Shown: positions 33,423 to 41,717 of the stretch, piece after piece
How positions within the stretch are numbered: position 1 is the stretch's first letter
Layout: each line of letters starts with the position of its first letter
Assembly: GCF_000091305.1 (NCBI RefSeq)
Contig: NC_013929.1
Span: forward strand, 9,610,001 to 9,674,000
From: Streptomyces scabiei 87.22
GTDB taxonomy: Bacteria > Actinomycetota > Actinomycetes > Streptomycetales > Streptomycetaceae
Direction of reading: 5' to 3'
DNA length: 64,000 bases
Notes under the pieces: generated by a model
The model's input: only the letters and a program-made list of their open reading frames with translations
Database searches by the model: none
What the model was told of the DNA's origin: nothing
Made by a program: the position numbers and the translations under genes

Positions 33423-34460
33423 TCAGAAGTCGTCCGGTGTCCTGACGCGTTCACGGATCCAGACGCCCGCGGGCTTGAGGGAGGAGGTGCCGGTCCACGG
33501 GCCGCCGCGGGTGCACGTGCCCTGCTTGAAGACGGCGCCGGAGCGTTCGTCGTCGGAGTAGTTCCAGTTGACCCAGCTGATCTTCCTGGCCGCCATCAGA
33601 TCGAGGTAGCGCTGCGACATGGCGAAGTCGTTCGCGCCCTCGCCCGCGTAGTTCTGGGTGCCGAACTCCGTGACGAAGACCGGTATGCGGTCGGCCGCGC
33701 GGGAGAGGGTCCGCAGGTACTCGTCGCGGTGCGAGTCCGCATAGAAGTGGAACGTGTACATGATGTTGGCCGCGTTCACCGGGTTGCCGACCACCTCGGA
33801 CTCGTTCGCGCCGTCCGACACACCGAGCGAGGACCAGGCACGGGTGCCGACCAGGATCGGAGTGTTCGGGTCCTTGGCGCGGATGACGGGGATGAGCTGC
33901 TCGGCGTAGCTCTTGATGCGGGGCCAGCTCACGCCGCTGGGCTCGTTCGCGATCTCGTAGAGCACGTTGTTCTTGTCGCGGTGACGCTGGGCGATCTCCG
34001 AGAAGAACGTCTTGGCGCGTGCGAGGTTGTGGTGCGGGTCGCCGGGGTCGAGCATGTGCCAGTCGACGATGGCGTACATGCCGCGGGCGGTGGCCTGTTC
34101 GATGGTGGCGTGGACGAGGTCGGTGAAGCGGCGCGGATCGGTCTCGTAGCCGTCCTCCTGGACGTACATGGAGATGCGCAGGACGTCCGCGCGCCAGTCT
34201 CCGGCGAGTGCGTCGAGCGAGCCGCCGGTGACGCACTGGCTGTACCACTGCAGGCCGTGCGTGCTCATCCCGCGGAGCTGGATCGTTTTTCCTTGCTGGT
34301 TGCAGAGCTTGGTGCCGCACACCTTGAGCTGTCCGTTGGCGGCGACGGGGGTGACGGCCGGGGCCGGGGCCGTGGGGCCGGCCTGTGCGGCGTTCGGGGT
34401 CAGGACGAGGCCGAGAAGCAGCAGCACGGCGACGAGCGGGGCGTGTCGGGCCGGTCTCAT
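33423..34460 (-). CDS. Secreted GH5 endoglucanase
   Basis: A 345-residue extracellular cellulase of the GH5_2-like type. Signal peptide 1-27 (LVAVLLLLGLVL, AQA cleavage), then a short linker and the barrel: KTIQLRGMSTHGLQWY, IVDWHMLDPG, acid/base Glu173 in YEIANEPSGV, HFYADSHRD and nucleophile Glu265 in VTEFGTQNY. No carbohydrate-binding module. The ATG at 34460 has gggag upstream. A 15-base palindrome containing GAAACTTTC lies 71 bases upstream, the same core found at the GH5/LacI/GH43 locus at 48-53 kb, so control by that LacI regulator is likely. Confidence 0.92.
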   Translation of the reverse strand: MRPARHAPLVAVLLLLGLVLTPNAAQAGPTAPAPAVTPVAANGQLKVCGTKLCNQQGKTIQLRGMSTHGLQWYSQCVTGGSLDALAGDWRADVLRISMYVQEDGYETDPRRFTDLVHATIEQATARGMYAIVDWHMLDPGDPHHNLARAKTFFSEIAQRHRDKNNVLYEIANEPSGVSWPRIKSYAEQLIPVIRAKDPNTPILVGTRAWSSLGVSDGANESEVVGNPVNAANIMYTFHFYADSHRDEYLRTLSRAADRIPVFVTEFGTQNYAGEGANDFAMSQRYLDLMAARKISWVNWNYSDDERSGAVFKQGTCTRGGPWTGTSSLKPAGVWIRERVRTPDDF

Positions 34461-34530
34461 GGGGGACTCCCGCGGTCGGTGGGGAACCGATCGAACGGTC
34501 GCGATCGGTCGGTCGGGGAAACAGAACTAG

Positions 34531-34545
34531 TAGGAAACTTTCCTA
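34531..34545 (-). promoter_or_regulatory. Candidate LacI-type operator (GAAACTTTC core)
   Basis: taggaaa-c-tttccta is a perfect 15-base palindrome in an AT-rich patch upstream of the GH5 gene. The GAAA-S-TTTC core recurs at 50115 and 51391 and resembles the short operators reported for xylan-responsive LacI regulators of streptomycetes. Confidence 0.7.
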
Positions 34546-34652
34546 ACAGAAAGGGAATTACCAGTTGGTCCGGACCTTTGCAAGGGATCCGGCAGGACCG
34601 CCCTCCGCGGATCGCCTCCGATGGGATACGTGAATTCGCTACGGTCGGGCGC

Positions 34653-35468
34653 ATGGAACGCCTGGCCGAGATCACCTTCCTGCTGCCCGACGCGCCGGAG
34701 TCGCATCGTTTCCTGGACGAACTGCGCACCCTGTTCGCCCAGGTGGCGTACGCCCGGCTCACCCGGTCCGCGCACACGGCCGACGGGGTCGGTGACCGTC
34801 TGACCCTCACTCCGCCGCAGCCTGTCGGCGCCCGCCCCGTCACGGCCTTCGAGATCGCCGACGTCTCCGTGCCCGATGTCGCACTCGGCGCGGGCCGTTC
34901 CGTCGGCGCACGGGCCGCCGACGGAACGCGCGAGCCCCGGGTGCTGCCGGCCCACGTGGAGCCGGCGGACCTCGTCCGCCGGCTCGCAGGTCACGTCCGG
35001 CGTGTCGATCACACGGGCGTGAACGTGCCCGCCTGCGCCAACCCGCCCGAGCGGTGGCACGAACTCGTGGGCGCCCTCGCCTCGACGGCCACCATGTACC
35101 GCTATCCGACCGGCGAGGACTGGCCGTTCGTCCTTCCGTCGACGGCGGACGAGCTGCGGGACGACATACGGGACGCCGTCGTCGGCCGCGAGCCCAGGTT
35201 CGAACTGGTCTACGACCAGTGGCTGACACGGCCGCAATGGCAGTTCGCGCTCGGGACCGACCTGACCCGCCCGCAACTGGAGCGGATGTTTCCCGAGCCC
35301 GAAGGACTGACGTTCCCCGAACTCGCGGACGTCTTCCGCGTCGTACCGGTCCGCAGCCCCTGGCCGGAGCTGGACCTCAGATTCGATCTCTCCTACCGCA
35401 CGGAAGGCGGCCCGTCCGACTGGGAGACCGGCGCGTGGCTGGTCTCGGAGGGCGGCCGCATCCGCTGA
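34653..35468 (+). CDS. Hypothetical protein (271 aa)
   Basis: I do not recognise this protein. It begins MERLAEITFLLPDAPESHRF, is soluble with no signal peptide or transmembrane segment, and contains the unusual aromatic stretches TMYRYPTGEDWPFVLPSTAD and LVYDQWLTRPQWQFALGTDL. The last third alternates hydrophobic and charged residues as in an alpha/beta fold. The codon use is normal for the window and the ORF is long, so it is very probably real. ATG 34653 has a weak upstream site. It is divergent from the GH5 gene and convergent with galU. Confidence 0.7.
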   Translation: MERLAEITFLLPDAPESHRFLDELRTLFAQVAYARLTRSAHTADGVGDRLTLTPPQPVGARPVTAFEIADVSVPDVALGAGRSVGARAADGTREPRVLPAHVEPADLVRRLAGHVRRVDHTGVNVPACANPPERWHELVGALASTATMYRYPTGEDWPFVLPSTADELRDDIRDAVVGREPRFELVYDQWLTRPQWQFALGTDLTRPQLERMFPEPEGLTFPELADVFRVVPVRSPWPELDLRFDLSYRTEGGPSDWETGAWLVSEGGRIR

Positions 35469-35526
35469 CCCGGGCGGACGGAGGCGGGCCGCCGGGGCCG
35501 GGCGGACGGCGAGGCGACGCCGGGGC

Positions 35527-36432
35527 CTACGCGGTCTCGGCGTCGAGACCGTCGACCAGGCCGCGCAGCAGGGGGCCGTACTCCGGATGAGAGAGGGCGA
35601 AGGCCATCTGGGCGACCAGGTAGTCGGCGGGGTTGCCGGTGTCGTACCAGCGGCCCTTGATGACCTGCCCGTACACCGCCCGGGTGGCGGCGTAGGCGTT
35701 GATGGCGTCGGTGAGGTAGACCTCGCCGGTGCGGTGCTCGTACCAGCGGCGGGTCTGCTCACGCAGTTCGTCGATGATGCCGGGGGTGACGACGTAGCCG
35801 CCGATGGCCGCGTACGCGGAGGGGGCGGCGGCGGGCTCGGGCTTCTCGACCAGGCCGGTGATGCGCAGCTGACCGTCGCCCAGGTCCTCCTTGACTATGG
35901 GTACGCCGTAGCGCTGGGACTCGGTGGGGTCCATCGGCAGCAGGGCCAGCACCGGACAGCCGGTCTGTTCGTAGGCGCGGATCAGCTGCTGGGCACGGGG
36001 TGTCTCGGCCACGAAGACGTCGTCGGGCCAGAGCACCAGCACCGGCTCGTCGCCGAAGGCCCGGGCGGCGTTGAGGACCGGGGTGCCGTTGCCGTAGGGG
36101 CCGTACTGGTCGAGGTAGGTGATGTGACCGCGCCGGGCCAGCTCCGCGACCTCCTCCACCGCGTCCGCGTAGGCGGTCTTGCCGTCCGCGCGCAACTGCT
36201 CGACCAGGGCGGGGTTGGGGCGGAAGTGGTCCTGGATGAGGCTCTTGCCGCCGGAGACGACGATGGTGATGTCGGTGATGCCGGAGTCGACCAGCTCGCG
36301 GACCGTGTGCTCGATGACCGGCTTGTCGCCGACGGGGAGCATCTCCTTGGGTGTCGCCTTCGTCAGCGGCAGCAGGCGGGAGCCGAGGCCGGCTGCGGGG
36401 ATCACAGCCCTGCGGATCGTCGGGGACATCAT
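35527..36432 (-). CDS. galU: UTP-glucose-1-phosphate uridylyltransferase
   Basis: A 301-residue nucleotidyltransferase making UDP-glucose from UTP and glucose-1-phosphate. The signature PAAGLGSRLLPLTKATPKEM followed by LPVGDKPVIEH is at residues 11-40; VLWPDDVF and the sugar-binding VEKPEP and GEVYLTDAI segments follow, with RWYDTGNPADYL near the end. Two adjacent ATGs (36432, 36429) are possible with gagagagac upstream. It stands alone. UDP-glucose serves cell-wall and trehalose/glycogen synthesis. Confidence 0.95.
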   Translation of the reverse strand: MMSPTIRRAVIPAAGLGSRLLPLTKATPKEMLPVGDKPVIEHTVRELVDSGITDITIVVSGGKSLIQDHFRPNPALVEQLRADGKTAYADAVEEVAELARRGHITYLDQYGPYGNGTPVLNAARAFGDEPVLVLWPDDVFVAETPRAQQLIRAYEQTGCPVLALLPMDPTESQRYGVPIVKEDLGDGQLRITGLVEKPEPAAAPSAYAAIGGYVVTPGIIDELREQTRRWYEHRTGEVYLTDAINAYAATRAVYGQVIKGRWYDTGNPADYLVAQMAFALSHPEYGPLLRGLVDGLDAETA

Positions 36433-36628
36433 GTCTCTCTCGGTCGAGCGGCACACCGTACCGGTTGGCATGTGGACCCGGCCGCACACGGTCGCGCGAC
36501 CCCGGGTGAAAGCCTACCCAGGCCCTTCCCGGGCGCCACGTGCCCGTCCCCCCGCCCGCCCGGGCGAGACGGGTGCCCCGGCCCGCCGGTCCCGGAGCGG
36601 CCGCCCGGCCTCGGTGCGGACCGTTGCC

Positions 36629-37114
36629 TCACGCCGGGGGCCCGAAGGTGACGTCGACGTCGACGGGGACCGGAGCGCGCACCGTACGAGGCCGTCCGTC
36701 CCCCGCCGTGTGGTGCAGCAGCGCCCTGGCCACGACCTGCGCCCTGGCGACCGCCCGGTCGGCCAGGGGCCCCGCGTGACGCCCGCGTACGGTGCCGGTC
36801 CACAACTCCAGCCAGCGGTCGAAGTGCTCGGCGCGCAGCGGACTCCGGGCGTGCAGGTCGCGGTGGGCGCGCAGGGCGTTGCGGCGGTAGACGCCCGGCG
36901 TGAGCAGGACACTCTCCCAGAAGTCGGCCATCACGGGCAGATGGGTGGCCAGGTCGATACGGGCCACCTCGGTGAAGAGCCGCCCGATCAGCGGATCGTC
37001 GAGGACCGCGTCGTAGAACGCCCGTACCAGGCGCGCCACGTCCTCGCGGCCGTGGATGTCGGGCAGCCGCTCCGGGCCGTGGGGCGGCGGCCTCCGGTCG
37101 TCGTCGTGGGTCAT
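36629..37114 (-). CDS. Group III truncated haemoglobin
   Basis: A 161-residue truncated globin: VARLVRAFYDAVLDDPLIGR at the start, VMADFWESVLLTPGVYRRNA in the middle and HFDRWLELWTGTVRGRHAG after, the typical group III pattern. The proximal histidine is probably in AHRDLHARSPL/EHFDRWL. The ATG is 8 bases after the flavohaemoglobin stop, so the two are one operon. Globins of this group bind O2 or NO; with Hmp and NsrR nearby a role in nitric-oxide handling is likely. The C-terminal 20 residues (Pro/Val-rich) extend past the globin fold. Confidence 0.88.
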   Translation of the reverse strand: MTHDDDRRPPPHGPERLPDIHGREDVARLVRAFYDAVLDDPLIGRLFTEVARIDLATHLPVMADFWESVLLTPGVYRRNALRAHRDLHARSPLRAEHFDRWLELWTGTVRGRHAGPLADRAVARAQVVARALLHHTAGDGRPRTVRAPVPVDVDVTFGPPA

Positions 37115-37122
37115 GGCGGTGC

Positions 37123-38328
37123 CTACCTGCCGAGCCAGAGGTCGGGGCCGAACACCTCGTAGTGGACGGCGGACGGGTGCAGCCCCTTGGCCAGCAGTTC
37201 GCCCCGCATCAGACGCATGAAGGGCAGTGGGCCGCAGAGGTAGGCGGTGGTGTCGGCGGGCAGGGCGAGGTGGCCGATCGAGGCACGGCCGGCCAGGACG
37301 TGGGCGCCGGGGGAACCGTGGGCGTCGTTCTCGTACCACAGGTGCAGGTCGGCGCCGGGCAGACGGCTGACGAGATCCGCCTGCTCGTCGCGGTGGACGT
37401 GGTCGGCCGGGGTGCGGTCGGCGTGGACGACGGTGACCGGGCGCGTGGCCGAGGTGAGGGCGAGATGGTCGAGCATCGACAGCATGGGAGTGATGCCGAT
37501 GCCCGCGGAGGCGAGGAAGAGGGGGGTGTCGCCCTCGGGCAGGACGAGGTCACCGGCCGGCAGCGAGACGTCCAGGAGGTCACCCGCCTGCGCATGCGCG
37601 TGCAGCCACGACGAGACCTCGCCGTCGGGCACCGAACCGTCGGCGGACCTCTCGCGCTTGACGGTGATGCGCCAGGTCTTGTGGTCGGGTGCGGTGGAGA
37701 GGCTGTACTGGCGGATCTGGCGGGCACCGTCGGGCAGTTCCACGCGGACACTGACGTACTGCCCCGGGCGGAACGGGAGCGTGGGGCGTCCGTCGGTCCG
37801 GCGCAGGACCAGGGAGGCGGCGTCGGGGGATTCCTGGTGCCTCTCGGCGATCTCCAGGCGCTGCCACACGTCCCCGTCCGCCACGCCGGCCTCGGCGTAC
37901 AGCCGTGCCTCGAGGGCGATCAGGGCGTTCGCCATCAGCCAGTAGACCTCTTCCCAGGCCGCGCCGACCTCGGGTGTGACGGCGTCACCGAGGACCTCGG
38001 CGACCGCGCCGAGCAGGTGGCGTCCGACCAGCGGGTACTGGTCGGCGGTGACACCGAGCGAGACGTGCTTGTGGGCGATGCGCGCGAGGACGGCGTCCGG
38101 GCGTTCTCCGGGCCGCTCGACCAGCAGGGTGGCGAAGGCCGCCACCGAGCCGGCCAGCGCCTCGCGCTGGGCGCCGGTGGCCTGGTTGGTCCGGTTGAAC
38201 AGCTGCCGCAGCAGCTCCGGACGCTCCTCGAACATCCGCTGGTAGAACCGCTCCGTGATGGTGGTCAGGGAGGCCCCCACCACGGGAAGCGTCGCCCTGA
38301 CGACGGGGGCCGACTGCGCGGAAAGCAT
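37123..38328 (-). CDS. hmp: Flavohaemoprotein (nitric oxide dioxygenase)
   Basis: A 401-residue Hmp that oxidises NO to nitrate with O2 and NAD(P)H. The globin domain covers residues 1-140 with proximal His in ARIAHKHVSLGV; the FAD-binding barrel has RQYSLSTAPD and the NAD domain GIGITPMLSMLDH and YLCGPLPFMR. ATG 38328 has aggag 6 bases upstream; an in-frame GTG at 38337 is less well placed. It is the first gene of an operon with a truncated haemoglobin. A 24-base site at 38364 matches one upstream of nsrR, so repression by NsrR relieved by NO is expected. Confidence 0.95.
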   Translation of the reverse strand: MLSAQSAPVVRATLPVVGASLTTITERFYQRMFEERPELLRQLFNRTNQATGAQREALAGSVAAFATLLVERPGERPDAVLARIAHKHVSLGVTADQYPLVGRHLLGAVAEVLGDAVTPEVGAAWEEVYWLMANALIALEARLYAEAGVADGDVWQRLEIAERHQESPDAASLVLRRTDGRPTLPFRPGQYVSVRVELPDGARQIRQYSLSTAPDHKTWRITVKRERSADGSVPDGEVSSWLHAHAQAGDLLDVSLPAGDLVLPEGDTPLFLASAGIGITPMLSMLDHLALTSATRPVTVVHADRTPADHVHRDEQADLVSRLPGADLHLWYENDAHGSPGAHVLAGRASIGHLALPADTTAYLCGPLPFMRLMRGELLAKGLHPSAVHYEVFGPDLWLGR

Positions 38329-38363
38329 CAGACACACTCCTGGACTGATTGGTCGTTCGATCG

Positions 38364-38387
38364 AATTGGTATGCGGGATGCGTATTT
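38364..38387 (-). promoter_or_regulatory. Candidate NsrR operator upstream of hmp
   Basis: Read on the minus strand the site is AAATACGCATC-CC-GCATACCAATT-like. It shares 15 of 24 positions (core GCATC.C..ATAC..ATT) with the site in front of nsrR and is a partial dyad around CGCATCCCGCATA. It lies 35 bases upstream of the hmp ATG. Confidence 0.72.
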
Positions 38388-38481
38388 TTGGGCGTGAGGT
38401 TCTTTGGTCGTGAGGTCTCGTTCGGGGATCGCGGCCGATCGTGGTGGGCGGTGATGGGGGAGCGTGGACGAGGGCCTCCGG

Positions 38482-38922
38482 TCAGCCCGGCGGGGCGCCG
38501 AGGGCCAGCAGTACCGGCCCTGTCGGCGATGCCACCAGATCGCCGACGGTCACCTTGTCGAGCGAGGAGTAGAACGCCTCCTGCGCCTCGCGCAGCGCCC
38601 GCCGCAGCCGGCAGGCGCCCGACAGGGGGCAGGGGGTGTCGCCCTCGCACACCACGGCTTCGCGGTCCTGCTCCAGCGTCCTGACCAGGTTGCCCACCGG
38701 GGCGGCGCGGCCCGCGTCGGTGAGCGTCAGACCGCCGTTGCGTCCCCTCCGCGCCTCGATCACCCCGAGGTGCTGCAACTGCGCGATCGCCTTCGCCATG
38801 TGGGTGTAGGGGACGTTCATGGAGTCGGCGATCTGCCTCGTGGTCAGCAACTCCGCGCCGTCCACGACGGCGAGGCGCATCACTGCCCGTAGTGCGAGAT
38901 CCGTGTACCTGGTCAGCCTCAC
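38482..38922 (-). CDS. nsrR: Rrf2-family nitric oxide-sensing repressor NsrR
   Basis: A 146-residue [4Fe-4S] repressor. The N-terminal winged helix (MRLTRYTDLALRAVMRLAVV, VPYTHMAKAIAQLQHLGVIE) is followed by the cluster ligands Cys92, Cys98 and Cys104 in VCEGDTPCPLSGAC; Asp8 is the fourth ligand in the S. coelicolor protein and is conserved. NO destroys the cluster and releases DNA. It is transcribed separately, upstream of and on the same strand as hmp, and has its own copy of the candidate operator at 38937, which suggests autoregulation as in S. coelicolor. Confidence 0.94.
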   Translation of the reverse strand: MRLTRYTDLALRAVMRLAVVDGAELLTTRQIADSMNVPYTHMAKAIAQLQHLGVIEARRGRNGGLTLTDAGRAAPVGNLVRTLEQDREAVVCEGDTPCPLSGACRLRRALREAQEAFYSSLDKVTVGDLVASPTGPVLLALGAPPG

Positions 38923-38936
38923 GGCAGCAGCCTAGC

Positions 38937-38960
38937 AATATTGCATCTCAGATACTTATT
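38937..38960 (-). promoter_or_regulatory. Candidate NsrR operator upstream of nsrR
   Basis: The plus-strand site centred on gcatctcagatac is a dyad (gcatct / agatac, one mismatch) in an AT-rich stretch, 14 bases upstream of the nsrR start codon. It aligns without gaps with the hmp site at 38364-38387. Confidence 0.72.
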
Positions 38961-39075
38961 TTGAGGGAGTGGTCTGCGTCTCCTCGGGCGCGGCCGGTCT
39001 CCCGCTGAGTGCCCGGAGGCCCGAACTCGCTTCTTGCGGACAGAAGTTGACCGCAAGTCTCCCTATGGTCGTGTC

Positions 39076-39924
39076 ATGACACAGACGCAGAAGATCCTTG
39101 TCGCCGGTGCCACCGGAACCGTCGGCCGTCAGGTCGTCACCGAGCTCCTGGCCCGCGGCCACGCGGTCCGCGCCCTCACCCGGGACGCGTCCCGGGCGGC
39201 CTTCCCCTCCGAGGTCGAGGTCGTCGAGGGCGACCTGTCCGCACCGGACACCCTGGTCCCGGCCCTCGACGGCGTCACCGGCCTCCATCTGATCACCTTC
39301 GGCGGGGCCTACTTCGCCCCGCTGGAGACCGGCCCGAGGATCCTGGAGCTGGCCCGCGCCGCCGGCGTACGCCGGATCACCGTGTTGCACGGCGGGGGCC
39401 CGACCCCGCTGGAGGACGCGGTGCGTGCCGACGACGCCGTGGACTGGACCGTGCTCATGCCGGTCGAGTTCATGGCGAACGCCCTGGAATGGGCGGACGG
39501 GATCCGGTCCTCGGACGAGGTCCACGAGCCCTTCGTCTCCCGGCTGAGCGCCATGGTCCACGAGGGCGACATCGGCGCCGTCGCCGCGGTGGCCCTCACG
39601 GAGAAGGGCCACGCCGGTCAGGAGTACGTGATCACCGGCCCCGAACTGCTGACCGTCGGCGACAAGGTGGCCGCGATCGCCGCCGCCCGGGGCCGCGAGA
39701 TCACCCTGACCGAACTCACCGAGGAGCAGGCCGTCGCGCGGTGGCGGGCCGCGGGCCACCCCGACGACGTGATCGGCTTCCTGGTCGAGGCGTACGGAAA
39801 CACCCCGGAGGTGGGCCGAACGGTCGTCGACACGGTGGAGAGGGTCACCGGCAACCCCGCCCGCACCTTCGCCCAGTGGGCCGCGCGGCACGCGGAGGTG
39901 TTCACGGCGCCTGCGTCGACGTGA
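39076..39924 (+). CDS. NmrA-like NAD(P)-binding protein
   Basis: A 282-residue atypical short-chain dehydrogenase. The dinucleotide-binding motif is ILVAGATGTVGRQVVTELL (residues 7-25), followed by HAVRALTRD, which favours NADP. There is no YxxxK catalytic pair; the middle EFMANALEWADGI and the C-terminal domain are typical of NmrA/azoreductase-like proteins. These act as redox-sensing regulators or as NAD(P)H quinone reductases. ATG 39076 was chosen because the nucleotide-binding motif begins right after it. It is monocistronic. Confidence 0.87.
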   Translation: MTQTQKILVAGATGTVGRQVVTELLARGHAVRALTRDASRAAFPSEVEVVEGDLSAPDTLVPALDGVTGLHLITFGGAYFAPLETGPRILELARAAGVRRITVLHGGGPTPLEDAVRADDAVDWTVLMPVEFMANALEWADGIRSSDEVHEPFVSRLSAMVHEGDIGAVAAVALTEKGHAGQEYVITGPELLTVGDKVAAIAAARGREITLTELTEEQAVARWRAAGHPDDVIGFLVEAYGNTPEVGRTVVDTVERVTGNPARTFAQWAARHAEVFTAPAST

Positions 39925-39991
39925 GCGCACAGGGGATGTGACCCGTCCGCGTGACCCGGCAGGCGCGCGGCGGCGGGGCCGGCCGGGGGGC

Positions 39992-40966
39992 CTAGTCGGC
40001 GGACCGTCCCGACAGGCGGCTGACGTCCCGGGCGGCCTCACGGGCCGTCCGCTCGGCCCCGGAGACGGCCTCGGCCGCCGCCGCGCACTCCTTCTCCGCC
40101 CGCTGCCGGTCGCGGTCCGCCCCTCGGAGCTCCTCCCGCGCCCGGCGCAGCAGGCGCTCGGCCTCGGACACGTCGTTCTCCGCCGTGTCGTACCGGTCAC
40201 GCGCACGTTGCCGTACGGCTTGGGCGTCCGTGCGGGCGGCCCGCAGGTCACGCACCCGTCGGTCGGCGGCCCGGGCCGCCTCGCGGGCCCGGGCCAGCTG
40301 TTCCTGCTTCTGCTCTCGTTCCTGCTTCTGCTTCTGCTTCTGCCGGCGCCGCTCGGCCACCTCGTCCTTCGCTCGGGAGCGCGACGCGGCGGACGGCGCG
40401 GCCGTCGATCGGGCGGGGGCAAGGGGGGCGGCGGACGGCGCGGCCCCGGCCGTGTCGCCGGGGAGGTCGGTCGGCGGGGTGAGGGCGCTCTCCAGATGCC
40501 CGGTGGCCCATCGGCCGGCCGCCTCCTCGTCGGCGAGCACGGCGCGCAGGGTGGCCTCGACCTCCCGCCGCACCGGCTCCGACAGCCGGTGACCGGCCTC
40601 GGCGGCCAGCCCGGCGGCCTGCCGGGACAGGACGGCGACGATGCTCCTGCGCTGCTCCGACAGCTCCTTGATCCCGCCGGCGTCCAGACTCCGGTACGCC
40701 TCCCGCAGCGCCCGCCCCAGCTCCAGGAACCGCCGGCTCTCCTCGGGCTCCGAGCGCAGCAGCAGATTCGCCGTCCAGGCGGCGAGCGAGGGGCGCCGCG
40801 CGGCACGGATCCGACGCGCATCCTCCACCCGTCCGTCGGCTCTGGCCTCGGCCGTCAGTTCCTCGCGGCGGGCGACGAACGAGGGCGGTGGCGTGGCGTA
40901 GAGCTCGTCGAGCGCGGTCTCCACGTCACGGTCCGCGCCGCCGCCGCGCGCGCCCTTACGCGGCAT
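39992..40966 (-). CDS. Hypothetical coiled-coil protein
   Basis: A 324-residue soluble protein with a predicted long coiled coil over the second half. Features: ALDELYATPPPSFVARREEL near the start, a low-complexity KQKQKQEREQKQEQ stretch at about 212-225, and then nearly uninterrupted charged helix rich in Arg, Glu and Ala (EAERLLRRAREELRGADRDR). No enzymatic motif. Proteins with the same N-terminal motif occur in many streptomycetes without known function. The ATG at 40966 lies 11 bases inside the end of the deaminase gene, so translation is probably coupled. Confidence 0.75.
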   Translation of the reverse strand: MPRKGARGGGADRDVETALDELYATPPPSFVARREELTAEARADGRVEDARRIRAARRPSLAAWTANLLLRSEPEESRRFLELGRALREAYRSLDAGGIKELSEQRRSIVAVLSRQAAGLAAEAGHRLSEPVRREVEATLRAVLADEEAAGRWATGHLESALTPPTDLPGDTAGAAPSAAPLAPARSTAAPSAASRSRAKDEVAERRRQKQKQKQEREQKQEQLARAREAARAADRRVRDLRAARTDAQAVRQRARDRYDTAENDVSEAERLLRRAREELRGADRDRQRAEKECAAAAEAVSGAERTAREAARDVSRLSGRSAD

Positions 40967-41636
40967 GATCACCGGAGTGCGCGGCGGCGCGCACCTCGCG
41001 CAGCCGCCGGGCCTCCTGGAAGAGGAGGTCCGTGCGGTCGGACAGCACGCCGCCCAGGAGCAGTTCCGGGGTGTAGAAGGTCCGTGCGGCGGCGGCCACC
41101 TCGTGGGCGGACAGGGCGATCTGGACGATGCCGGTGCGGCGGATCTCGTCGATCGAGCCGGCCCACACCACGCGTCGCACGTTCGCCCAGACCAGCGCGC
41201 TCATGCACATCGAGCAGGGCTCCCCGGTCGTGTAGAGGGTCGTGGCGGCCCAGCCCCGGTTGCCGTGCCGGCGTACGTAGTCGTTCATGGCGACGGCCTC
41301 GCCGTGCAGCAGCGGGCTGTCCGCGCCGCTGTTGACCCCGCTCCCCGGCACCCGGCCGGTACGGGTGGCGACGATCACCGCGCCGAACGGCCACGCGGGA
41401 TTCCTCCGGGCCTGCTCGACCGCGAGCCGCATGAACCGCTCATGGCCGGTACGGTCCCCGGAGCCGTTCTCGGCTCCGGTGGTGCTCCGGCACTTCGCCG
41501 CGGTGTGCTCATCGGCGCCGCCGTCCGTGCGGGCCCGGCTCTCCCGGAGCGGATGCCGCGGCAGGGCGAGCGGCGTGGCGATCCCCGTCGCGACCGTCCC
41601 CCACCTCTCGAGAAAGCGCCGCCTGCCCGCGTCCAT
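40956..41636 (-). CDS. Nucleoside/nucleobase deaminase with twin-arginine N-terminus
   Basis: A 226-residue zinc deaminase of the CDA/TadA/guanine-deaminase group. Zinc site: His111 and catalytic Glu113 in HGEAVAMNDY, Cys141 and Cys144 in GEPCSMCMSALVWANVRRVV. The N-terminal 68 residues precede the normal start of the fold (RFMRLAVEQARRNPAWPFG) and begin MDAGRRRFLERWGTVATG, a twin-arginine pattern RRxFL with a short hydrophobic stretch, so Tat export is possible though the hydrophobic core is weak. Substrate unknown. It overlaps the coiled-coil gene by 11 bases. Confidence 0.82.
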   Translation of the reverse strand: MDAGRRRFLERWGTVATGIATPLALPRHPLRESRARTDGGADEHTAAKCRSTTGAENGSGDRTGHERFMRLAVEQARRNPAWPFGAVIVATRTGRVPGSGVNSGADSPLLHGEAVAMNDYVRRHGNRGWAATTLYTTGEPCSMCMSALVWANVRRVVWAGSIDEIRRTGIVQIALSAHEVAAAARTFYTPELLLGGVLSDRTDLLFQEARRLREVRAAAHSGDHAA

Positions 41637-41717
41637 ACGCGTCTCCTCGCCCGATTCCGCACCCGCCGCCTGTTGCGCAGAGTATCTGATGCGTCACACA
41701 GGGTCGCGGTGCCTTCG

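Noticed and set aside
33423..34652. CebR box (TGGGAGCGCTCCCA) upstream of the GH5 cellulase
   Set aside because: No such 14-mer was seen in the promoter regions of the GH5 genes; a GAAA-S-TTTC palindrome is present instead.
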